DNA of 64,000 nucleotides from Chloromonas sp. AAM2 (taxonomy: Eukaryota > Chlorophyta > Chlorophyceae > Chlamydomonadales > Chlamydomonadaceae), in contig QAXH01006331.1 of NCBI GenBank assembly GCA_004335635.1, positions 1-64,000 on the forward strand, written 5' to 3'. The first letter of the stretch is position 1. Every line of letters begins with the position of its first letter. The notes under the pieces are model-generated. The model made no database searches, had not been told where the DNA came from, and was given only the letters and a program-made list of their open reading frames with translations. The translations under genes and the position numbers were made by a program. Shown here piece after piece: positions 56,213 through 64,000 of the stretch.

Positions 56213-59200
56213 ACGGGCTGTCACGACCAACTGGTTCCAATTGGCTACTGTCATGCCCACTCTCAGTCAACCTGAAACGTCCGAACCCTCGAACTCATCT
56301 ACTTGCTGTGTAGCATGCTCCGGCCTGGGCATCGTCTCACTTGAGCCGTGCTGTTCACCCACCCTGCCGCCTGTCTTGCACAGCTCAGCAGCGCACACTG
56401 TCTCAACTCGTTGAACGCCGTCAGCACGCCGTTCGTGAACATAGCCAGCGGCAGATGCTCCATCAGCACGTAGGGTGGAGAAGTGTCCTCGGCCGCCCCT
56501 GACGTGCTGGGCGGCCCGCCCTCCGCGCTCTCCCCGGCCGCACCCCCGCTGCTCCCGCCGGTGCCGTCTTCGGCCGCTGCGGCCGGGGCCTTGACGGAGC
56601 GTGCCTTGTGCAGCAGGCTGCTGTGCATCACGACCCACTTGTGGGACTCCAACCTGTGAACGTGTGCAAAGCCGGCACAGGAGACATCAGAGCAGCAGTG
56701 CTGGCATGAGCAACAGCCGCACAGCTGGGTTTGGGCAAGGGCGAGGGCGATGGTAAGGGCTTGCGACTCTTAACACTAGGCAGTTCCGACCAATTGACGC
56801 GTTCGAACACTTCCGAACACAGTTGCCGAAAGGGCCTCACGAATGCCTCTGCTGAATGCCTCCAAAACAGGGTAACCGAAGCCAGAGCCAAAGGGGGCGC
56901 GCGGGCAGGATGAAAGATATGCAAGCAATGGTTACGTTGCTATTGACAGAAAATTGAGGTTTGCATTGCACCAGTGGCAAAAGAAGACTCATGTGCGACT
57001 GCTGAGCGCTTGCGTGCGATGATACCTGCCCTACTGTGTGCTAGTGTTTTATGTGAGGCACATGCAGCCTCCCATCTGCCCGGTCTCCCGTGTACTTTTC
57101 CTCTCATAACCCACACGCAACGATTGCCTGCGCCCACTCTGGGACTGTCAAGCGCGATGAACATCTGCAGATGCCTTGGGTACACGAGTAACTGCATGCA
57201 AGGGTCCTGCATGCAAGGGTCCTGCATGCAAGGGTCCTGCATGCAAGGGTCCTGCGTGCAAGGGTCCTGCGTGCAAGGGTCCTGCATGCAAGGGTCCTGC
57301 GTGCAAGGGTCCTGCGTGCAAGGGTCCTGCGTGCAAGGGTCCTGCATGCAAGGGTCCTGCATGCAAGGGTCCCCAATCCCACTGTGCCCTCTCACCGTGT
57401 GCTGAATGTGTCCACTGCGCCCGCCAGGTGCTGCGACAGCAGCCCCAGCGTGCAGGTCTCGAACAGCGGCAGCAGCAGGCCCTGGAAGTCCAGCCCAACG
57501 CGTGCGAGGGAGGATCCGCAGTACTGCATGGAGGGCAAACACGTGACAGGAGGCCCAGGTCACGTGAAGCAAGAAACGTGCGGCATGTGACGGGAGGCCC
57601 AGGCCTTTAACGGAGCACTCTGGCATGATGGAAGCACCGACGGAGCTTGTCTAAGCCTTTGGTAGACCTATGTCCGCTACATCCTTGCTTAAGCCTGATG
57701 CAGCAGGTGGTGCACACATTCAGCTGGGGAGGCATAAACAGCTAAATTCGCATAAACAATGACCATGTGCAAGCCCAGCTGCTGCAAATGCTATACCATA
57801 CACCTTCTTACGCCAGGGAAGCCGTCATGGGACGGGATGTGTACCGCCCTGACCTGCCCTAAGTAAGGAAAAAAGAAAACGACCGGCAGAAGCAGGGCGG
57901 CAGGTAGAAAGGAGCAAGGCAGAAACGACCAATGCTGATCTGTCCTCGTTTTCACAGCTTTTGCCATCACAAACAACGTACCCATGAGCACCTCATCCAT
58001 GGCAAACGATGAGTTGGTGAGCGAACAAGGCAAGGATGCCACCATGCAGTGCTCCACCACTAACACCAGGCAGAAACAGAGTTATTATTATCATAATTAT
58101 TGTTATTATCGCCATTATTCATCATCAACATCATGGCTTTTCATGGTTCAACCCACGGTACTGCAGCTAGACACAATATCGGTATTTTATCGTGTTACTA
58201 GCTATGATTCTAGTAGAAATTGATACCATTACTATTAATATCATTACTGTTATTTTGTTACTCTTCTTATTGCTGTGCCACCCACCATGCAGTGCTCCAC
58301 CACTGACGCCAGGTTGCCCCCCTGGGTGATGGCGGGTAGGTGCGCCTCCAGAGCCGCCACGTACAGGCACAGGCGGTGCTGCACCCAGCTGTGCAGCATG
58401 GCGGTCTCGCGCACACTGGCTGCCAGCACTGCAGGGTCCTGCACACGTGGACGGTGGGACGCGGGTGGCACCACCATACAAGTTGCACATTACACAACAA
58501 CATGCTGCAGCACCAGCAGCCCACCCGCTTTTTTGAAACGTTGCTTTGGTGTCATCTGCAGATGCCAAGTAATCATGAGAGTGCTGTTGGCTGCAAGGAC
58601 AGCAGGGTCGTGCACAGCTGGACAGTGGGACACGGATAGCTTCTGTTGTGAATAGAAACGTTTGATGTTCAAAGAGAGATGAGACCGGCGGCACCATGGC
58701 ATTGGTTTGAGACCAATCCAACGATGCGTTTGGCAAATCTGTGGCTGCCATGTAATGATGCTGATGATGGTTGATGCACAAACACCTTGTTTTTCATCGA
58801 ACCCACAACTACAGCACCACAGATCCACCTGCCGACGCTATTGCTACGTGTTAAAACAATGCTCAGGGCGCATCTATAGATGCCACGTCAGGATAAGCGT
58901 ACTTAAATTACTACCATGACTGTACACACCGCGCCTACAGCATCCTCATCCCCATGTCCTTCCACACCTCTGTCCCCATCTCTGTTCCATCCCCTTCCCA
59001 TGCCCATCCCCATGTCACACCTGTGCCTGTGGCACCGCATGGCCCATGCCCATTGCTGCGTTCCCTTGCGTGGAGGCAGGGGCAGCAGCACTGTCAAAGA
59101 ATATGGCGCGGTACTGCATGACTGCATCAAATAGATGCAACCTGCACAGGAACACACGGGAGGTTGTGCTGTGCGTGCGTGCGTGCGTGCGTGCGTGCGC

Positions 59201-62200
59201 GTGTTTTATACATTGCAAGTGCTGAACGATCCTGATAGCGCAAAGCGGACACAAGTGTTGAAACCGACAGGTAGTCTTGGGAGTGAGCATGCCACACCGA
59301 GCGTCAGTCTGTTGCCAGTCTTTGAAAACCGTCAAACACGCAAAGCTCAAACTGAGCTGCACCCCTTGTCAAATGCACGCTTCATGTAGAGCAAGCAGCC
59401 ATCCACAACTCACCAAATACTGCTGGTATGACATGTGCTTTGCCGCACACACCCATCGGATCGAGCCGCACCCTTGTTTCTGGTAGCACAACCTGAACTG
59501 ATATTCACTTCGTAAGTGAATCCAAACAGTCAAGCACTTTCCAGTTTGTTGCCCAACCCCCTGAAGTGATGCAGGTGCTTTGCCGCGTCAACCCACCGAT
59601 GCACGTCCGTCAGATGCTTGATGTATTCGTATGGGTCCGGCCCCTCGTCCAGGTCATCCACCAGACTGCTGATCCACTCGTCACGGCACTGCGGGACAGG
59701 CAGCATGGAAGCCAGGCCGGCTGCAGTTGGTCCACAGCAAGAAGACGTCCATTCATTCCTCATGCTCCTGAATTGGCTCCTGAATTGTGGCCCTTCTTTG
59801 GCCTTCAAGGACAGGTGCAGATTCAGCCAGTCTGATGCGTGTCAGCAACCAAAACGCCTTCCTGCTTTACCGCTTCTTTTCCTGCCATAGCTCTCAATCA
59901 TTCCTGCATTACTTGTGCCACCTTGTTTTCACTTGTATGCCACATCCAGCACCAGCCAAGCAAAGCCTGATGTGTGTCAGCCAGCGTGGTTTACCATTTC
60001 TTCCCAAACCCATCATGCTGCGATAGCTGTTCCTCCGAACCAGCAATCATTTCTGCATTCCTTAGGCCACCTTGTAAAGACATTTCCAATTGGATGCCAC
60101 AGCCCAGCACATCATCATTGTTACCCCGGTGTGTTCTCCAATATCTGCCTTCCGCCCGTCCACGCAATTCTAGCAAATCCATGATGATTTTCCTTACATT
60201 GAGTCGCGTGCATCGATCCATGCAATCATAGCCATTTGTGATGCTGGTTGGCCTTGTCCAATCCCTGCCCTTGCAACTATAGGCATTTTGCAATGGTTCT
60301 TGCACTCTTACTTGGTCACATGCACACACCCGCAGAAGGGTGTACACACCTGTTCGTTCGCACACAACTTCCATGCAGGTTGATCACGTGCACACACATG
60401 CACACACGTGCACACACATGCACACACGTGCACACACCTTGATCACGTGCACACACATGCACACACGTGCACACACCTTGATCACATGCACACCGCACCT
60501 GCAGGAAGTGCAGCCTGAGGTCTGCCTCCGAGAAGGCCCCCATGCGGCGCAGGTATCCCATGAGCCGCAGGCAGTCGGGCAGCTGCAGGCCGGTCTTCAG
60601 GCGCGCCAGCAGCTGGTGCAGCATGGACTGGTTCACCTCCGACACCTGAACGCACAAACACAAGTACATCGGATACCTGAACACACAAACACCAGTACAT
60701 CGGACATCTGAACAAGCTGACAGGGGCTGGAGCAGCTGGTGGCGTACTGACAGGTTCACGTATTCAGAGCGTACTGACAGGCCCACATATTCAGAGCGTG
60801 CTGACAGGCCCACGTGCTGACAGGCCCACATATTCAGAGCGTGCTGACAGGTCGAGAAGTCATGGCATCAGCAGTCCCGGCAGTTATTTGAACAGCTATG
60901 CAACGGAAGTCACTTCAGAGGCAGCTGAACAGTTCAAACAGTTCACGGAACTGCACCCCTTCTATAGAGCTGAAGGTTGCCCCTGCAAGATCACACCATA
61001 GGGGTCCACTCATCACCCAAGAGAACGATTCCACCCGTGCCTCATAACGCCTCTGTTGCACACCTGGGCAGTGAGCATCTTGACCAGGGGCAGGTGCGGG
61101 TGGAGCAGGGCCATGCGAGACACGAACGCCTGCACGTGCATACACTTGTTTGCATCAGGAAAGCCGTCAAATGACACGAAATGGGACAGGGCACTGCTCT
61201 GACCTACCCTGAACAAGAAAGCAAAACGAGCACAGCGGATGAAGCAGGCAGGCCAGGCACAAGAAAGGCAATGCAAAAACGCCAGCATGTGTAACAGCAA
61301 TGAGAAAGCATGCAACGGCCCATCAAACCGAACTGTGCACATTCGTTCTTGGCTATCATTAGACTTCGCTCGTTCTGCTGTGCTGGTCTGTACCTGGTTC
61401 TGTTGGTGCATCATTTGGAGTCCTGATCCAAGGTTTGCTCACACACCCACGTAGGCCACACCACAAGACGCATCCCAACATAACTGAATGTCTCAGAAGT
61501 CGTGCCAAAATCATGCATGTTGTGCAGCGCTGCAAAACTCGGAGCTTGAGCTGTACATGCATAGTCTGTCGTCGGCTCTTAAGTGCACAGCACAGGACTC
61601 ACTTACAAAACCGTACAAACCCATCACTGGCCATCTCTACCTCACACAAGACTCGTCAATTCGCACTGTGTTGCGATATATGACCAGTTCCACCTTTAAC
61701 ATTGAACACACGTTCTCCAAACATCTGGCGCGCCCCACCTGCAGCTCCAGTGCCTCGTCGTACACCCCATTGCGCACACAGGTGTCCATGAGCTGAGGCA
61801 CCTCCAGCAGCTCCAACAGAGAGGACTGGTGGCCTGGACAGGCAACACGTGTATAGGACACTTGTATGAGGCACTTGTGAGTAGGAGTTAGATGAGACAA
61901 TGAACTTGGTGCCGGTGTGCATGCATGGCCTATCATTGAACAACTGTTTCATGCGAACAAGTGCTGCAGCGTGGCTTGTCCCAAATGCACATTCCATGGT
62001 TGAACCTGCCAGGCGCCCTTATCTGATGACCAAGGTTAGCAACTTTTTCCCCGGTGCATAATCCATGCGGTTACCTGCTGTTAAAGCCCTGTCCTGTGCC
62101 CTTTATTTGACGAACTGGTTTTGGGGCCAGTGGCCCCATTGGGGTGCCAGCACAGCCTGCTTCGACGGTCCCAATGTCAACTCCCAACCCACTTACTGGC

Positions 62201-63323
62201 AAGCTGTTTATTCTGTGTGTATGCTTCCAGCACTTGCGATGACTTGGATGAGAAAGACTCGCATGCCGAGGCAAGCTGAGGAATGCCCTGCACAAGGCAA
62301 TGGATCAGTGACGGCCAAACTGCACTGTGAGTCAAGGTTCACACCAGCCAAACGCACAGCAGTGAGGCCCAGTGACGACGCACTAAGGATGGATTCAAAT
62401 GTACAAGCATCACAGCAGAGCCTTCTTCTTGCAGCATACTCTTTTGGAACTGCCACCGCTGCGTCAGTGGAATTGCAGGCCTGTATTGTACATCGCAATT
62501 GGTTGTACACTGTAAAGACATGGTCTGCTTGGCCGCAAGACCTGCTACATGACCTGCTTTGTGAAGCCTGTGCAGAACAGATGACCAGCAATACTGACAT
62601 GCCTGTGTAACCACAGGCTGCTCAAACCCGCTGTCCTAGTGCTGTCAGCTGATTTAACATGTGCAGTCGGGGCAGTGAACAAGCATTAGTATGTGCACCT
62701 GCCACTGCCACTCAGCATACTGCCACTGCCAGCCCCTTGCACTGCCATTCACTGCCAGCCCATCCCTCTTAAGTCCCTGGATGGGATGATGCCACCTGCC
62801 TGTAACAACAAATCCAAATGGTCACAGACTGTGTTGAGCTCGCTGCTGATGGTCTCCAAACAGGAAGCTGTCTCAATGAAGGCCCCATACTGAGTGACTG
62901 CTGTTGTCTGCAGAGCACGCTCCAACTGCTGCTTTTCGTCCTTCAGCAACTCTGGCTCCTGCACGTCCAGATGGCTTAGGTCCAGGATCAGTGTTAAGGT
63001 ATATGAAGGTGTGTGAGCACTGAAAGGCGTCCTGGCAACCAAGTGTGGCCCACTGTGTGCAAGAGTGCTCCCACATGTCCACCATGGCCTTGCATTGATC
63101 GCCCTAGTACCTTCTTGAGCCTGTCCAAGGAGTAGCTAAGGAGTTCTGAGAGGTAGGCATCTGAAAGCGCCTGATGCTTGTTGGATACCGCAGGAGCAGG
63201 TGGGTTGATAATTGACTTGCTGGGGTGCAAGGACCTGCTGGAATGCAATGAGTACGAGGGTTCCCGGCTGGTTGTAAGTGCAGATGACACTGAAGACAAG
63301 GCAGTGGCGAGTCGCGGCTCCAT
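54990..63323 (-). CDS. COG8: Conserved oligomeric Golgi complex subunit 8
   Basis: Subunit of the COG tether, linking lobes A and B and needed for retrograde intra-Golgi traffic and glycosylation. Twelve exons join in phase to 566 residues, close to the plant protein: 63323-63111, 62958-62796, 61833-61739, 61129-61064, 60645-60499, 59688-59597, 59141-59021, 58438-58286, 57523-57396, 56653-56363, 55968-55805, 55057-54990. Motifs: [124 protein letters not shown] and [15 protein letters not shown] Gly/Ser/Ala-rich insert lies in exon 10. The last exon (21 residues) is chosen on phase and a good acceptor rather than strong conservation. The introns hold many repeats and decayed copies of exon 8. 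Confidence 0.94.
56108..56210. repeat. TA-dinucleotide arrays with GACGGGCACA spacers
   Basis: Three (TA)n tracts separated by GACGGGCACA and ending in GTGTGACGGGCTGTCA. They lie in the COG8 intron between exons 10 and 11. Each tract is self-complementary. Confidence 0.95.
57191..57372. repeat. 15-bp minisatellite, 12 units
   Basis: Twelve copies of CTGCATGCAAGGGTC, with A/G variation giving CTGCGTGCAAGGGTC. Because 15 is a multiple of three, several frames on both strands are open, which creates false long ORFs. The array lies in the COG8 intron just after exon 9. Confidence 0.97.
57812..57895 (-). repeat. Dispersed element copy (polypyrimidine-CAG type)
   Basis: Reading the minus strand: pyrimidine-rich start, GGGCAGGTCAGGGCGGTACA, then CCATGACGGCTTCCCTGG. 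Very like the copy at 7840-7926. It is in the sense direction of COG8, in the intron between exons 8 and 9. Confidence 0.8.
58037..58070 (-). pseudogene. Decayed copy of COG8 exon 8 tail
   Basis: Matches 58276-58313, the end of exon 8 and its donor, with two substitutions and a 4-bp deletion in the donor. On the minus strand it reads GTGGTGGAGCACTGCATG before GTGGCA. It lies in the intron after exon 8. Confidence 0.85.
58120..58180. repeat. Repeat shared with 41131-41186
   Basis: Second copy of the element, sitting within an AT-rich stretch between exon 8 of COG8 and the duplicated exon 8 tail. Confidence 0.85.
58589..58637 (-). pseudogene. Decayed copy of COG8 exon 8 head
   Basis: About 80 percent identical over 47 bases to 58417-58464, the start of exon 8 with its acceptor. 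It would still encode DPAVLAAN against DPAVLAAS in the real exon, but the acceptor has changed from GTGCAG to GTGCAC. It lies in the intron before exon 8. Confidence 0.75.
59170..59203. repeat. GTGC microsatellite
   Basis: Tandem GTGC/GCGT units in the COG8 intron next to exon 7. Confidence 0.95.
59826..60120. repeat. Degenerate tandem duplication in COG8 intron
   Basis: The blocks starting near 59895 and 60045 both run CAATCATT-CTGCATT and then GCCACCTTGT-, ATGCCACA and CCAGCAC. TGATG-GTGTCAG recurs at 59833 and 59970. Old duplications of about 140 bp. Confidence 0.65.
60380..60494. repeat. CACACGTG/CACACATG tandem array
   Basis: Alternating GTGCACACACATG and CACACACGTG units separated by TTGATCAC, directly next to the donor of COG8 exon 5. 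Confidence 0.92.
60744..60850. repeat. 27-bp tandem repeat
   Basis: Units with CTGACAGGCCCACATATTCA followed by GAGCGT repeat with a 27-bp period and one shortened unit. Intron between COG8 exons 4 and 5. Confidence 0.9.
61157..61240 (-). repeat. Dispersed element copy (polypyrimidine-CAG type)
   Basis: Minus strand reads TTTTGCTTTCTTGTTCAG, GGTAGGTCAGAGCAGTGCCC, then TTTGACGGCTTTCCTG. Sense to COG8, intron between exons 3 and 4. Confidence 0.8.
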
Positions 63324-63625
63324 GCTGATACTTCTGTCCGCAAGTGCCGAGGTGGTTGAAATAGATCTTAACTACATAGCATAATAATTCATGAGTGCGT
63401 TGCAGGTGCCGTCTCAAAACTCTGCAGCCAAGTCATGAAATAACAAGAGCATCAGTTGAGAAGCAAAAGCGGTTACTTACAACGAAAGTTGGCCGAACTC
63501 CAGAGGCGAGCACGTTGCTGGATCAGAAGATTGTGGTCTCCAATCTCGTGGTTGCTGGGCGTGTCTGCGAGCGGACAATCTGCGTGCCTGGGGCGTTATC
63601 GAAGTTAGAGCCATCTGGTTGAGCC
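63324..63625. promoter_or_regulatory. 302-bp divergent promoter of COG8 and RHD3-like gene
   Basis: All the DNA between the two start codons. No TATA box recognised; it must contain both transcription starts. Confidence 0.5.
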
Positions 63626-64000
63626 ATGGCTGATGCGGGGGCTACCCCCAAGATCCAAGTGGTGGATGGAGATGGTCAGTTCCTGGGAGCTCAGGTGGAG
63701 CAGTTTGTGCAAGACACAAGGCTGGCTGAGAGCAAGGGGGACTACCAAGTTGTCGCCATCATGGGTCCCCAGAGCAGTGGCAAGAGTACGCTCCTGAACA
63801 ATGTGGTGGGTGTTAAGTCTATCTGGGTGCACATGCAAACACTGTGTGTCGTTTGCTTCTGGTCGAGGTAGTTCTGCGAAAACCTGAGGCCAGACTGCAA
63901 GTGCATGAGCCACATGTCCATGCGTGTGCTGCGTGCAGTTTGGAACATCGTTTGTGATGATGGATGCCTTGGCCGGGCGCAGCCAGACTACCAAGGCAAG
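63626..64000 (+). CDS. RHD3/SEY1-type ER membrane fusion GTPase, 5' part
   Basis: Dynamin-like GTPase, plant counterpart of atlastin, which fuses ER tubules. Only the first exons are in the window: 63626-63805 and 63939 to about 63995. The first gives IQVVDGDGQFLG near the start, then the P-loop in AIMGPQSSGKSTLLNNV; the second gives FGTSFVMMDALAGRSQTTK, the switch region with the catalytic threonine. Family proteins continue with glycine after TTK, whereas reading through gives alanine. This and the sequence AAG|GCAAG at the edge suggest a GC donor at 63996. The ATG is the first in frame and gives a short N-terminus as in plant homologues. The membrane hairpin and C-terminal tail lie beyond the window. 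Confidence 0.93.

Noticed and set aside
57191..57372. CRISPR-like regular repeat
   Set aside because: Units are contiguous with no unique spacers, and the host is a eukaryotic nuclear genome.
57104..57626. Long ORFs on both strands with perfect repeats of CMQGS, ACKGP, DPCMQ or HAGPL type
   Set aside because: These are translations of the 15-bp minisatellite in a COG8 intron, where a unit length divisible by three keeps frames open. No gene is supported.

Overview
The window is nuclear DNA from a green alga (Chlorophyta). The genes are intron-dense, with TGCAG|G-type acceptors and GTGAG-type donors. The housekeeping proteins are of plant type: an RHD3/SEY1 GTPase, a plant-length GRIM-19, a COG8 of about the Arabidopsis length, a plant-style nucleotide-sugar transporter and mitochondrial SHMT. 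Candidate TGTAA polyadenylation signals, as used by chlorophytes, follow three of the genes. A trebouxiophyte is my guess, but the sequence does not fix the class. All gene models were built by hand from exon phases and family motifs; no alignment was run.

Layout from left to right: an X-family DNA polymerase (+, 5' end unresolved, to 8159); a repeat-bearing intergenic region; a type II membrane glycosyltransferase-like gene (+, 10134-13536); 6.8 kb of intergenic DNA with a short assembly gap, simple repeats and one weak plastid-type candidate; a 1077-residue two-repeat MYB regulator (-, 20323-27542); a nuclear coiled-coil protein (-, 29767 to about 31252); a nucleotide-sugar transporter (+, 32049-36356); mitochondrial complex I subunit GRIM-19 (-, 38038-38894); a divergent 97-residue gene of unknown function (+, 39005-40266); tRNA dimethylallyltransferase (-, 42657 to about 46979); mitochondrial SHMT (+, 47592-53937); Golgi tether subunit COG8 (-, 54990-63323); and the first exons of an RHD3/SEY1 ER-fusion GTPase (+, from 63626). 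The sequence contains no operon, CRISPR array, rRNA or recognisable tRNA.

Several gene models close exactly. The MYB (7 exons), glycosyltransferase (7), transporter (7), GRIM-19 (4), SHMT (15) and COG8 (12) models each sum to whole codons with matching intron phases. Neighbouring genes often diverge from short shared promoters: 110 bp for GRIM-19/unknown, 302 bp for COG8/RHD3 and about 612 bp for IPT/SHMT. By theme, SHMT and GRIM-19 are mitochondrial, while the transporter, COG8, the glycosyltransferase and RHD3 belong to the secretory pathway. This is chance proximity in a eukaryotic genome and not evidence of co-function.

The most unusual signals are in non-coding DNA and gene structure. 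COG8 exon 8 is flanked by decayed copies of its own head and tail, and the head copy has lost its AG acceptor. The SHMT gene carries an intronic minisatellite whose every unit holds donor-like and acceptor-like splice sites. A dispersed element with a polypyrimidine-CAG start recurs in introns. Two introns appear to use GC donors. The MYB protein repeats an L-x-x-[IL]-W motif and has a stretched first repeat.
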